The notes: generated from the sequence alone by a model not told the origin. A DNA stretch of 64,000 bases from Clostridiales bacterium (GCA_018374635.1 JAHAEW010000003.1:1-64000); one strand, 5' to 3'; positions 16,263 to 24,335 are shown, numbered from the stretch's first letter. Numbers and translations: made by a program.

Positions 16263-17135
16263 TCACTGGAGCAGATCGGGGCCGGGCAGGTCCATCTCCC
16301 GCTTCCGGGCGGCGGAGTAGGCCAGCTTTTCGGCCAGCTTCCCGCTGTCCCCGGAGGCCAGGGCCTCCCGGTATGCCCCCAGGTTCTCCATCAGCCGGTC
16401 CAGCACCGTGAGGAGGGCGGGCCGGTTCAGGGAGAAGAGCTCGGTCCACAGCCCCACGTCCAGGGCGGCCACCCGGGTGCAGCCCCGGAAGGAGGAGCCC
16501 TCAAATCCCCGGCAGGCAAAGAGCATGGGGTCGTCGCACACGCTCACGGCGATGATGTGCATGACCTGGCTGGTGTAGGCAATCATGGCGTCGTGCGCCT
16601 CGGGGGTGGTCTTGTACACGTCCCGGCAGCCGATGTATGCCCCCAGGCGCTCCATAAGAGCGATGTGCTCGGGCGTACTGCTCTCCCGGGGGGTGAGGAT
16701 GAGGTGGCTCCCCTGGAACATCCCGGCAAAGGCGTGCTCGATGCCCGAGAACTCGGTGCCCGCCATGGGGTGGCAGCCGATGAAGTCCACCCCCTCGGGC
16801 AATGCCCCCGCCCCCTCCATGACGGCGCCCTTCACGCCGCACACGTCGGTGACCAGGCACCCCTGCTTGAACCGTTCCCGGTGCTCCTCCAGAAATCGAA
16901 GGATGCCCCGGGGGTGGAGGGCCAGCACCACCACGTCGGCCCCGGGGAGCACGGCGGCGGCGTCCCCCGTCACCCGGTCCCCCACACCGTGCTCGACGGC
17001 AAAGCGCAGGGTGGGCTGGGACACGTCCACGCCCACGATCTCATATCCCTCAAAGCCCTTGAGAGCCAGGGCCAGGGAGCCTCCGATGAGGCCCAGCCCC
17101 ACGACGACGATGCGTTTTCTCTCCCCTTCGGCCAT
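16263..17135 (-). CDS. tyrA: Prephenate dehydrogenase
   Basis: A 290-residue NAD(P)-dependent enzyme. The N-terminal Rossmann motif is IVVVGLGLIGGSLALAL; the catalytic region has FIGCHPMAGTEFSGIEHA, where the His and the GTE segment fit the TyrA family. It converts prephenate to 4-hydroxyphenylpyruvate in tyrosine biosynthesis. The gene starts 3 bases before the aroF stop, so the two are translationally coupled and share the tyrosine-rich leader upstream of aroF. No ACT domain is visible, so feedback inhibition, if any, is elsewhere. Confidence 0.93.
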   Translation of the reverse strand: MAEGERKRIVVVGLGLIGGSLALALKGFEGYEIVGVDVSQPTLRFAVEHGVGDRVTGDAAAVLPGADVVVLALHPRGILRFLEEHRERFKQGCLVTDVCGVKGAVMEGAGALPEGVDFIGCHPMAGTEFSGIEHAFAGMFQGSHLILTPRESSTPEHIALMERLGAYIGCRDVYKTTPEAHDAMIAYTSQVMHIIAVSVCDDPMLFACRGFEGSSFRGCTRVAALDVGLWTELFSLNRPALLTVLDRLMENLGAYREALASGDSGKLAEKLAYSAARKREMDLPGPDLLQ

Positions 17136-17138
17136 GGC

Positions 17139-18158
17139 TCACACCTCCCGGCCCACACAGGGGGCCACGGCGGCCAGCCTGTCCATCACCCGGGCAAACT
17201 GCTCAGGGGTGAGGGACTGGGCCCCGTCGCACAGGGCGTTCTTGGGGTCGTTGTGAACCTCGATGATAAGTCCGTCGGCCCCGGCGGCCACCGCCGCCAT
17301 GGCCATGCGCTCCACCATCCAGGCCTTGCCGCAGGCGTGGGAGGGATCCACCACAACCGGCAGGTGGGACAGGCTCTTCACGGCCAGCACGGCGGAGAGA
17401 TCCAGGGTATTGCGGGTAAAGGTCTCAAAGGTGCGGATGCCCCGCTCACAGAGGATGACCTTCTGATTGCCCCCGGCCATGATGTACTCGGCCGACATGA
17501 GCCACTCCTCGATGGTGGCCGAGAGGCCCCGCTTGAGGAGGATTGGCTTGGTAGTGCGCCTGCCCAGCTTTTTCAGCAGGTCGAAGTTCTGCATGTTCCG
17601 GGCCCCCACCTGGATCACGTCCACGCACTCCTCAAAGAGCTCCACATACTCGGTGCCCATGATCTCGGTGACGATGGGCAGCCCGGTGGCCTCCTTGGCC
17701 TTCTGGAGGAGATTGAGTCCCTCGCACTCCAGACCCTGGAAGGCGTAGGGGGAGGTCCGTGGCTTGAAGGCCCCGCCCCGCAGGGCGCAGGCTCCGCTCT
17801 CCCGAACTGCCTTGGCCACGGCGGTGATCTGCCCCTCGCTCTCCACCGAGCAGGGCCCGGCGATGACGGCCAGCTTCTTCCCGCCGATCATGGCCCCGCC
17901 GCCCAGGCCGATGACGCTGTCATCCGGGTGGAACTTGCGGTTTGCCTTCTTGTAGGGCTCGGTGACCCGCATGACCTTCTCGACGCCGGGCAGCTGCTCC
18001 AGCAGCTCCTGGTCGATGCCTGCCGTATTGCCCTCGGCCCCCAGCACGGTGGTCTCAGCGCCCTTGGAGATGTTGACCTGCACGCCCCCCGCCTTCATGG
18101 CCTGGATGGCCTCCTGGAGCTGCTCGGGGGTGAAATCGGGTTTCATAATAACGACCAT
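17139..18158 (-). CDS. aroF: 3-deoxy-7-phosphoheptulonate synthase (DAHP synthase, class Ib)
   Basis: A 339-residue protein. Residues 1-75 form a ferredoxin-like N-terminal domain (MVVIMKPDFTPEQL), and the rest is the TIM barrel with VIAGPCSVESEGQ, KPRTSPYAFQGL, the VGARNMQNFDLL stretch, KRGLSATIEEW and VDPSHACGKAW metal-binding motifs. It condenses phosphoenolpyruvate and erythrose 4-phosphate at the entry to the shikimate pathway. The ATG at 18158 is preceded by GAAAGGAAGGA. It heads the aroF-tyrA unit and lies 23 bases behind an intrinsic terminator that follows a tyrosine-rich leader peptide, so expression is likely set by attenuation. Confidence 0.94.
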   Translation of the reverse strand: MVVIMKPDFTPEQLQEAIQAMKAGGVQVNISKGAETTVLGAEGNTAGIDQELLEQLPGVEKVMRVTEPYKKANRKFHPDDSVIGLGGGAMIGGKKLAVIAGPCSVESEGQITAVAKAVRESGACALRGGAFKPRTSPYAFQGLECEGLNLLQKAKEATGLPIVTEIMGTEYVELFEECVDVIQVGARNMQNFDLLKKLGRRTTKPILLKRGLSATIEEWLMSAEYIMAGGNQKVILCERGIRTFETFTRNTLDLSAVLAVKSLSHLPVVVDPSHACGKAWMVERMAMAAVAAGADGLIIEVHNDPKNALCDGAQSLTPEQFARVMDRLAAVAPCVGREV

Positions 18159-18180
18159 AAAACGTCCTTCCTTTCTCTGA

Positions 18181-18222
18181 ATAAAAAACCGCGGCCGCCC
18201 CACTGGGCTGCCGCGGTTTCAA
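18181..18222 (-). terminator. Attenuator terminator before aroF
   Basis: Minus strand stem of 10 bp (18210-18219 with 18186-18195, AAACCGCGGC arm), with an inner GCCC/GGGC pairing, then TTTTTT. It sits between the leader peptide gene and aroF, so read-through is required for aroF-tyrA expression. Confidence 0.85.
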
Positions 18223-18281
18223 GTTCCTTCTCTCCCCCGCGTTCCGGTGCGGGGGGCGGGACTTCCATGCTGACAGGCCGG

Positions 18282-18353
18282 TTATGGGCAGGCAAAGGGA
18301 CCGCTCATAAAATAGCGGTAATAGCCGTATCCATAACCGTACATCCGGCGCAT
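18282..18353 (-). CDS. Tyrosine-rich leader peptide of aroF-tyrA, 23 aa
   Basis: A short frame with ATG at 18353 and TAA ending at 18282. The peptide begins MRRMYGYGYGYYRYF and has six Tyr within ten residues (positions 5, 7, 9, 11, 12, 14). An AGGAGGG site lies 8 bases upstream of the ATG. A promoter lies upstream and an intrinsic terminator downstream, before aroF. Within the leader, ACCGCT (18314-18319) over Tyr codons 12-14 can pair with AGCGGT (18300-18305), and AGCGGT can instead pair with the ACCGC of the terminator arm (18213-18217). Stalling at Tyr codons would free AGCGGT and weaken the terminator. The pairing model is inference. Confidence 0.85.
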   Translation of the reverse strand: MRRMYGYGYGYYRYFMSGPFACP

Positions 18354-18386
18354 GGCAGTATCCCTCCTAACTTTGATCCTGCTCAA

Positions 18387-18415
18387 ACTTTAGCACTTTT
18401 CGTTATTAAAGTCAA
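18387..18415 (-). promoter_or_regulatory. Promoter of the aroF leader
   Basis: Minus strand TTGACT (18410-18415), 17-base spacer, TAAAGT (18387-18392), about 30 bases before the leader peptide start. Confidence 0.65.
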
Positions 18416-18430
18416 GCCCCAATTTTTCGG

Positions 18431-19357
18431 TCAGCCCTGAGGCTCCTGGAACACGCCGGTGGAGAGGTAGCGCTCCCCGGTGTCGGGCAGGACGACAACG
18501 ATCTTCTTCCCCTGGTACTCAGGACGGCGGGAGAGCTCCAGCGCCGCGGCGGCCGCCGCGCCCGAGGAGATGCCCACCAGAAGCCCCTCCTTCCGGGCCA
18601 GGGCGCGCACCATGGCCATGGCGTCCTCCCCCTTTACGGTGAGGATCTCGTCCACCACGCCGGCGTCCAGCACACCGGGGACAAAGCCAGCGCCGATGCC
18701 CTGGATCTTGTGGGGGCCGGCCTTTCCGCCCGACAGGACGGGGGACTCGGCGGGCTCCACCGCCACCACCTTCACAGCGGGATTCTTCTCCTTCAGGTAG
18801 CGGCCCGCGCCGGTGATGGTGCCGCCGGAGCCCACCCCGGCCACCAGGACCTCCACAGTGCCGTCGGTGTCGGCCCAGATCTCGGGGCCGGTAGTCTCAT
18901 AGTGGGCCCGGGCGTTGGCGGGGTTGTTAAACTGGTCGGGCATCCAGGCGCCGGGGATCTCCTCCAGCAGCTCCTTGGCACGGGCGATGGCGCCCCCCAT
19001 CCCCTTGGCCCCCTCGGTGAGGACCAGCTCGGCTCCCAGGGCGGAGAGCAGGCTGCGCCGCTCCTGGCTCATGGTCTCGGGCATGGTGAGGATCACCCGG
19101 TACCCCCGCACCGCGGCCACATAGCTCAGGCCCACGCCGGTGTTGCCGCTGGTGGGCTCTACGATAACGCCCCCCGGCTGAAGCAGGCCCTTCTCCTCCG
19201 CATCCCGGATCATATACCAGGCCGCCCGGTCCTTGGCGGACGAGAGCGGATTGAAGCACTCCAGCTTGGCCAGGATACTGTGGTCGGGGGCCACGCGCTT
19301 CAGGCGCAGCAACGGGGTCGTGCCGATCAGATCGGTCAGCTGTTGGGCAATGTTCAT
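18431..19357 (-). CDS. cysK: Cysteine synthase (O-acetylserine sulfhydrylase)
   Basis: A 308-residue pyridoxal-phosphate enzyme. The cofactor lysine is Lys42 in NPLSSAKDRAA; the substrate loop is EPTSGNTGVGL; the phosphate-binding GVGSGGTITGAGRYL is present and the C-terminal TGERYLST completes the CysK signature. It makes cysteine from O-acetylserine and sulfide. The ATG at 19357 lies behind AAGGAGG. A consensus promoter lies upstream. Neighbours are aromatic and methionine transport genes, placing it in an amino acid supply region, but it is transcribed from its own promoter. Confidence 0.94.
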   Translation of the reverse strand: MNIAQQLTDLIGTTPLLRLKRVAPDHSILAKLECFNPLSSAKDRAAWYMIRDAEEKGLLQPGGVIVEPTSGNTGVGLSYVAAVRGYRVILTMPETMSQERRSLLSALGAELVLTEGAKGMGGAIARAKELLEEIPGAWMPDQFNNPANARAHYETTGPEIWADTDGTVEVLVAGVGSGGTITGAGRYLKEKNPAVKVVAVEPAESPVLSGGKAGPHKIQGIGAGFVPGVLDAGVVDEILTVKGEDAMAMVRALARKEGLLVGISSGAAAAAALELSRRPEYQGKKIVVVLPDTGERYLSTGVFQEPQG

Positions 19358-19389
19358 AAGAAGGACCTCCTTGGTTGAAAGTTGGGTAC

Positions 19390-19418
19390 AGTATACCATC
19401 ATTTCCCTAGTATTTCAA
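19390..19418 (-). promoter_or_regulatory. Promoter of cysK
   Basis: Minus strand TTGAAA (19413-19418), 17-base spacer, TATACT (19390-19395). Confidence 0.7.
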
Positions 19419-19451
19419 TAGGTATTTCAAGTAATTTTTTCCCAATACAAA

Positions 19452-19489
19452 AACCCCGGCAGCAGAGCGAATGCTCCGCTGCCGGGGTC
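19452..19489 (-). terminator. Terminator after metQ
   Basis: Stem CCCCGGCAGC with GCTGCCGGGG (19454-19463, 19478-19487), minus strand followed by TTTTTG. Confidence 0.85.
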
Positions 19490-19513
19490 GAGGGTCAATG
19501 TACGGTCTGAGCT

Positions 19514-20383
19514 TTAAAATACGGGCACCACCGCGCCGCCGTAGGTCTCCTCCATGAAGGTCTTGACCTCGTCGCTGCACAGGGCCTGGGCCAGCGCCTG
19601 GATGGCGGGAGAGTTCTCGTTGCCCTCCTTGACGGCCAGCACGTTCACATAGGCGGTGGCCGCCTCGCCGTCGGCGGCCTCCACGGCCAGGGCGTCGGCC
19701 ACCTTCAGGCCCGCGTCAATGGCGTAGTTGCCGTTGATGACGGCCAGGTCCACGTCGGCCAGACGGCTGGGCAGCTGGCTGGCCTCCAGCTCCACGATCT
19801 CCAGGTTCTTGGGGTTCTCGGCGATGTCGGCCTTGGTGGCGGTGAGGCCGGCGTCCTCCTTCAGGGTGATGAGCCCCTCCTGCTCCAGCAGCAGCAGGGC
19901 GCGGCCCTCGTTGGTGGCGTCGTTGGGCACGGCGATCTGGGCTCCGTCGGCCAGGGCGTCCAGAGAGTCGGTCTTGCCGGCGTACAGGCCGAAGGGCTCA
20001 TAGTGGACCTCGGCCGCGCTCACCAGATGGGTGCCGTCGCTCTCGTTGAAGTCGTTCATGTAGGTGATGTGCTGGAAGTAGTTGGCGTCCAGCTCCCCGC
20101 TCTCCACGGCGGTGTTGGGGACAATGTAGTCGTTGAACTCCACGATCTCCAGGGTGACGCCCTGCTCGGCCAGGATGTCCTTCACCACCTCCAGGATCTC
20201 AGCGTGGGGGGCGGGAGAGGCGCCCACCTTGATGGTGGTGCCCTCCAGGGAGGAGGAAGCAGCGGGGGCGGGATCTCCGGAGGGGGCGGCAGAGCCGGCG
20301 GGCTGGGAGGAAGTGCCGGAGCAGCCGGCGAGCAGGCCCAGGGTGAGGGCACCGGCCAGGAACACAGAGGCAGTCTTTTTCAT
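19514..20383 (-). CDS. metQ: Methionine ABC transporter substrate-binding lipoprotein
   Basis: A 289-residue NlpA-family lipoprotein. The signal MKKTASVFLAGALTLGLLAGC lipidates Cys21; the mature part has KVGASPAPHAEILEVV, VEFNDYIVPNTAV, ANYFQHITYMNDF and AIVNGNYA-like VINGNYAIDAG, all standard for MetQ. It captures methionine for the MetNI complex encoded upstream. Its mRNA leader is a T-box riboswitch with a Met specifier codon, which strengthens the substrate call. It has its own promoter and terminator, separate from metNI. Confidence 0.94.
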   Translation of the reverse strand: MKKTASVFLAGALTLGLLAGCSGTSSQPAGSAAPSGDPAPAASSSLEGTTIKVGASPAPHAEILEVVKDILAEQGVTLEIVEFNDYIVPNTAVESGELDANYFQHITYMNDFNESDGTHLVSAAEVHYEPFGLYAGKTDSLDALADGAQIAVPNDATNEGRALLLLEQEGLITLKEDAGLTATKADIAENPKNLEIVELEASQLPSRLADVDLAVINGNYAIDAGLKVADALAVEAADGEAATAYVNVLAVKEGNENSPAIQALAQALCSDEVKTFMEETYGGAVVPVF

Positions 20384-20438
20384 GGTTTCATTCTCCTTTT
20401 CTGATATGGAATGTGAGCTGCAACCCAAATCAGGGCAC

Positions 20439-20742
20439 AAAAAAACGCCCTTGAATCCAATTCAAGGACGAGAGCGTTCCGCTTCGTGGTACCACCTTGC
20501 TTCACCTCTGCCTCACGGCAGAAGCCTTATGGAGTACAGTCATACTCCTGCGCGCTGACGGGCGCACCCGTCGCAGCCTGTGTACCGTCCGGTACAGTCG
20601 GCCGCGCCGCTCCGAGACCATCTTCACCAAAGCCTTCCGTACCCGTTCCCACCATGCCGGGCTCTCTGTGCCGTATCTCTCTGGCTACTCTTCTCTTCCT
20701 CGCGTTTGAGGGGCGTTATTCAGTTCCGCTTGGGTTGCACTT
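20439..20742 (-). promoter_or_regulatory. T-box riboswitch, methionine specifier, upstream of metQ
   Basis: Minus-strand leader of about 300 nt. Stem I features include GAGGAAGAGAAGAGTAG near the 5' end. The specifier loop holds GAAGATGGTC with ATG (Met) at 20621-20619. The T-box core CAAGGTGGTACCAC lies at 20499-20486, which pairs with the uncharged tRNA acceptor end. An antiterminator/terminator follows with CCTTGAAT/ATTCAAGG stem and a T7 run (20445-20439). Low charged tRNA-Met should allow read-through into metQ. Confidence 0.92.
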
Positions 20743-20771
20743 AGTATAGACCCTTGCCCCCATTCCGTCAA
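20743..20771 (-). promoter_or_regulatory. Promoter of the T-box/metQ transcript
   Basis: Minus strand TTGACG (20766-20771), 17-base spacer, TATACT (20743-20748). Confidence 0.75.
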
Positions 20772-20786
20772 GTGGACAGATCAGAC

Positions 20787-20829
20787 AAAAGGTCAGGGCG
20801 TGCTCCCATCTTCTTTGCACACCCTGACC
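20787..20829 (-). terminator. Terminator after metI
   Basis: Stem GGTCAGGGTGTGC with GCACGCCCTGACC on the minus strand (20791-20803, 20817-20829), then TTTTGTC. It separates metNI from metQ. Confidence 0.75.
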
Positions 20830-20840
20830 ATACAGTTCTC

Positions 20841-21596
20841 TTATTGGAGACCAGACTTCCCGGCCTTCTGTGTCTTTCTCCGCTTCTTCCGGTCCTGGCT
20901 GCGCACCCGCTTGTCCAGGCGCACGGAGGCCCGGGTGCCCACCGACTGGAAGATCTGCACCAGGATGACCAGCACCACCACCGACACCCACAGGATCAGG
21001 TTCATGCGGCGCTGGTAGCCCAGGTTGAGGGCCATGGCGCCCAGTCCGCCGCCGCCGATGGCACCCGCCATAGCGCCGTAGCTGAGGATCGTGATGAAGG
21101 CGGTGGTAAAGCCGGAGATGAGGGAGGGCCGGCTCTCGGGCAGGATCACCTTGGTGATGATCTGGAAGGGAGAGCAGCCCATGGACTCGGCCGCCTCAAT
21201 GACGCCGCCGTCCACCTCCCGCAGGGAGGACTCCACCAGCCGGGCCACAAAGGGGAAGGCGGCCACGACCAGGGGAACGATGGTGGCCACGGTGCCGATG
21301 GAGGTGCCCAGGATGAGCCGGGACAGGGGAATGACCACCACCATCAGAATGAGGAAGGGCACCGAGCGCAGGATGTTGATGACAAAGTTGAGGACCGCCA
21401 TTAGGGGTCTGGGCAGGGGACGCACGCCCCCCGGCTCCCCCACCACGGCGATGACGCCCAGGGGCAGGCCGATGAGGTAGGCGAAGAAGGTGGAGATCAC
21501 GGTCAGATACATGGTCTCCCAGATGGCGAAGAGGAGCCCGTCCTTGCTCAGCTCCAGCAGGCGGACCACCTCGGGATTTTGCAGCAGATCAGCCAT
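20841..21596 (-). CDS. metI: Methionine ABC transporter permease
   Basis: A 251-residue membrane protein of the MetI family with about five helices and a coupling loop EAAESMGCSPFQIITKVILPES, then the typical SYGAMAGAIGGGGLGAMAL. The C-terminus carries about 25 extra basic residues (RKKRRKTQKAGK), unusual for MetI. The start ATG 21596 overlaps the metN stop by 8 bases, so the two are coupled. Together with MetN and the lipoprotein MetQ it forms the methionine importer in the membrane. Confidence 0.94.
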   Translation of the reverse strand: MADLLQNPEVVRLLELSKDGLLFAIWETMYLTVISTFFAYLIGLPLGVIAVVGEPGGVRPLPRPLMAVLNFVINILRSVPFLILMVVVIPLSRLILGTSIGTVATIVPLVVAAFPFVARLVESSLREVDGGVIEAAESMGCSPFQIITKVILPESRPSLISGFTTAFITILSYGAMAGAIGGGGLGAMALNLGYQRRMNLILWVSVVVLVILVQIFQSVGTRASVRLDKRVRSQDRKKRRKTQKAGKSGLQ

Positions 21597-22593
21597 GGTA
21601 ATCACGCACCTCCTCCATGGTCACATAGGGCTGGCCCTTGATGTAGGCGATGGCCTTGGCGGCCTCGGCCTCGTTCTCGGGCAGGCCGATGAGCATGGTG
21701 CCGAAGGCCTGTCCGTTGATGTTCTTGGTGTCGGCCCCCAGGATATTGACCTTCACGCCGCAGTCGATGGCCAGGGAGGCGATGAGGGGCTCGTAGGAGG
21801 AGCCGCCGTTGAAGGCGATGCGCACCACCCGGGCGGTCTTGACCGGGTCCAGGATGACCCCGTCGGGGTAGACCAGCTTCCGTCCGGCCTCGGTCTTGGG
21901 GCTGGAAAACACCTCCTCCACCGTGCCGGTCTCCATGACCTTTCCGTGGTCCAGGATGGCCACATGGGAACAGATCTCCTCCACCACCGCCATCTCATGG
22001 GTGATGACGATGACCGTAATGCCCAGACGCCTGTTGATGTCCTGGATGAGGCGCAGGATGCTCCGGGTCGTGGTGGGGTCCAGGGCGGAGGTGGCCTCGT
22101 CGCACAGGAGCACCTTGGGGTCGCTGGCCAGGGCCCGGGCAATGGCGATGCGCTGCTTCTGCCCGCCGGAGAGCTGCACCGGATAGGCGTCGGCCTTGTC
22201 GGGCAGGCCCACCAGCTCCAAAAGCTCCATGGCCCGCTTCTTTGCCTGGACGGCGGGCACCCCCGCGATCTCCATGGGGAAGCAGATATTGCTCAGGCAG
22301 GTGCGCTGCATGAGCAGGTTAAACTGCTGGAAGATCATGCTGATGCTCCGCCGCTTCTGCCGCAGGGCCTTGGGCGGGAGGGCGGTCATGTCCTCCCCGT
22401 CGATGAGCACGCTTCCCTCGGTGGGACGTTCCAGCAGGTTGATGCACCGCACCAGGGTGGACTTGCCCGCGCCGCTCATGCCGATGATGCCGTAGATGGC
22501 CCCGTCGCGGATGGTGACATCCACATGGTCCAGCGCGGTAAAGGTCCCCTCCTCGGTGGGAAAGATCTTCGTCAGTCCTTTTAATTCGATCAC
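21589..22593 (-). CDS. metN: Methionine ABC transporter ATP-binding protein
   Basis: A 334-residue ATPase. Walker A is GMSGAGKST, the signature is LSGGQKQRIAIARAL, Walker B is VLLCDEATSALDP, and the H-loop is VIVITHEMAVV. The C-terminal NIL domain (about 260-334, with GGSSYEPLIA and NILGADTKNINGQAFG) is the methionine-binding regulatory domain of MetN. I chose GTG 22593 (VIELKG) because AAAGGAG lies 9 bases upstream; the in-frame ATG further upstream lacks a site. Its promoter leader has a CCGGCC/GGCCGG hairpin but no T-box. Confidence 0.94.
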   Translation of the reverse strand: MIELKGLTKIFPTEEGTFTALDHVDVTIRDGAIYGIIGMSGAGKSTLVRCINLLERPTEGSVLIDGEDMTALPPKALRQKRRSISMIFQQFNLLMQRTCLSNICFPMEIAGVPAVQAKKRAMELLELVGLPDKADAYPVQLSGGQKQRIAIARALASDPKVLLCDEATSALDPTTTRSILRLIQDINRRLGITVIVITHEMAVVEEICSHVAILDHGKVMETGTVEEVFSSPKTEAGRKLVYPDGVILDPVKTARVVRIAFNGGSSYEPLIASLAIDCGVKVNILGADTKNINGQAFGTMLIGLPENEAEAAKAIAYIKGQPYVTMEEVRDYHG

Positions 22594-22664
22594 GCTGTGA
22601 TTCTCCTTTGTAAACCGTCTCAAAGGGATCGCCCGGCCAGTCTCCGGCCGGTCATATGGAGTTT

Positions 22665-22693
22665 ATTGTATGACAGATCCCCCTCCCTGTCAA
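22665..22693 (-). promoter_or_regulatory. Promoter of metNI
   Basis: Minus strand TTGACA (22688-22693), 17-base spacer, TACAAT (22665-22670). Confidence 0.75.
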
Positions 22694-22744
22694 GGCGCGG
22701 GGGTCATCCTCCAAAGCACGCAAAAAAACGGCGCCTTCTCCAGC

Positions 22745-24079
22745 TCACCGGAGCGTCAGCTTTTCAACATGGACCGTCTTTGTGGCAATCGCGTTCTGAA
22801 AAGCCATATCGTGCTCCACAAAGACTATCGTGGGCGCATAGGCCTGGATGAGACGCTCGATCTGCATCCGGGAATAGAGGTCGATGTAATTCAGCGGCTC
22901 GTCCCAGAGGTAGAGATGGGCCTTTTGGCAGAGGCTTCCGGCCAGGAGCACCTTCTTTTTCTGCCCGGCGGAAAAATCCTCTATCCGCTTTTCAAACTGG
23001 GCCCGCTCAAAATCCATTTTCCGCAGGATCGCCTTAAAAAGACTCTCCTCAATGTCCTGCTCCCGGGCAAAATCAGAAAGCGTCCCCCTTAGATGGGCCG
23101 TGTCCTGGGGCACATAGGAAACAATCAGTCCGGAACCGCGTTTGACTGTGCCGCAGAATGTCAGCGGCAGGCCGGCCAGAAGCTTCAAAAGGCTGGTTTT
23201 CCCGCTTCCGTTCTTTCCAGCCAGGGCGATCCGGTCCCCTTGGCGGATCTCAAAGGAGACCGGCCGGCAGGCCGCCTCACCGTCATAGACCGGCGCGGCC
23301 CTGGAGCAGAGTGCCAGGAGATCTGTATGATAGAATAGGGGAGATATTTTCAGCGCCTCCACCTGGTCCGACCATGCTGATGTGCGCCGTGAGGACTGCT
23401 GCAGACGCTTGATATCCTTTTGCAGGCGCTGATTCTGCGCCAGTTCCGATTGCTGCTGCTGTTCAAAATTACTTAACCAGGCAGAAAAGTTCCCGCTCTG
23501 CACCTCGATATTTGTCCGGTTGATAGACAGGATGTGGTCTACACAGCCGTCCAGAAAACAGCGGTCATGAGAAACCAGAATATATCCCCTTTTCCGTTTC
23601 AAATAGGCTGAGACCGCTTCCCGGGCCGCCAGATCCAGATGGTTGGTGGGCTCGTCAATCAGCAGGAAATGCCCCTCATTCAAAAACAGCGCCGCCAGCA
23701 GCAGCTTGGTCTGCTCCCCGTTGGAGAGGCTGTGAAAGGGGCGCCAGAGCGCGTCGCCGTCCATCTCCAGATAGGACAGCTCCCGCAGAAGCTCCCACTC
23801 CTGGGCCTGGGGGCAGATCTCCTCCAGCACTTCCGCCGCCAGCCGTTCCCCATGGGGGACCGGGTAGGGGAAATAGTCAAATTCAACGCTGGACTGAATC
23901 GTTCCACGGTACTCATATTTCCCCAACAGCAGGTTGAGAAAGGTGGTTTTCCCCCGTCCGTTTCGTCCGACGAATCCCAGCTTCCAGTCTGTGTCGATCT
24001 GAAAGGAGACGTATTCAAAAACAAAGTCTGGGCTGGACAGATAAGAAAAAGTAAGATCCTCCACACGGATCATAGACAT
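22745..24079 (-). CDS. ABC-F ATPase, Lsa-like, with shortened interdomain linker
   Basis: A 444-residue soluble protein with two ATPase domains. Domain 1 has GRNGRGKTT, LSNGEQTK and LLIDEPTNHLD; domain 2 has GKNGSGKTS, FSAGQKKK and LWDEPLNYID. The style matches Lsa/Vml antibiotic-resistance ABC-F proteins that reach into the 50S peptidyl-transferase centre. Those are about 490-500 residues. Here the sequence runs from RRTSAWSDQVE straight into ALKISPLFYHTD, where the family has about 50 more residues, including the linker tip. The reading frame is intact. So the linker is cut and ribosome protection may be altered or lost. GC is lower than that of neighbours. ATG 24079 follows GAGGGGGAA. Confidence 0.85.
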   Translation of the reverse strand: MSMIRVEDLTFSYLSSPDFVFEYVSFQIDTDWKLGFVGRNGRGKTTFLNLLLGKYEYRGTIQSSVEFDYFPYPVPHGERLAAEVLEEICPQAQEWELLRELSYLEMDGDALWRPFHSLSNGEQTKLLLAALFLNEGHFLLIDEPTNHLDLAAREAVSAYLKRKRGYILVSHDRCFLDGCVDHILSINRTNIEVQSGNFSAWLSNFEQQQQSELAQNQRLQKDIKRLQQSSRRTSAWSDQVEALKISPLFYHTDLLALCSRAAPVYDGEAACRPVSFEIRQGDRIALAGKNGSGKTSLLKLLAGLPLTFCGTVKRGSGLIVSYVPQDTAHLRGTLSDFAREQDIEESLFKAILRKMDFERAQFEKRIEDFSAGQKKKVLLAGSLCQKAHLYLWDEPLNYIDLYSRMQIERLIQAYAPTIVFVEHDMAFQNAIATKTVHVEKLTLR

Positions 24080-24109
24080 CGTGCATTCCCCCTCGCTTCA
24101 AAACGCAAA

Positions 24110-24150
24110 AGAAAACAATAAGGGCCGCAAGAAAGCAGCTTCTTGCGGCC
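24110..24150 (-). terminator. Attenuator terminator before the ABC-F gene
   Basis: Minus strand stem GGCCGCAAGAA with TTCTTGCGGCC (24123-24133, 24140-24150), then CTTATTGTTTTCTTTT. It lies between the promoter and the start codon at 24079. Confidence 0.75.
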
Positions 24151-24320
24151 AGACACGATAGAACAATGCCACTCTCCGTCTGGAAAATGGCACTATAATC
24201 CTTGTGCGGCTTGCGCAGGCGATCCACTTTCTTGCAATGGGCACAGTACCCCCTGTATACGGGAGCATCCCTGTGCGGTTCCATTTACTTGCAAGAATTG
24301 TGAATCATCCTTTCACCTCA
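24151..24320 (-). promoter_or_regulatory. ABC-F mRNA leader with 7-codon uORF and alternative stems
   Basis: Minus strand: a short frame MIHNSCK starts at ATG 24308 behind GAGGTGAAAGG, ends at 24285, and is followed at once by a second ATG (24284). The uORF codons contain TTCTTGCAA (24297-24289), which can pair with TTGCAAGAA (24237-24229) or partly with the terminator arm GCAAGAA. Ribosome stalling on the uORF could thus switch the terminator, as known for other antibiotic-resistance ABC-F genes. The switching model is inference. Confidence 0.6.
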
Positions 24321-24335
24321 CCTTTTGTTTTTTTC

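Noticed and set aside
24015..24284. 89-codon frame in the ABC-F leader running into the ABC-F start
   Set aside because: It starts immediately after the uORF stop and overlaps the terminator and the ABC-F gene; more likely leader RNA than a protein.
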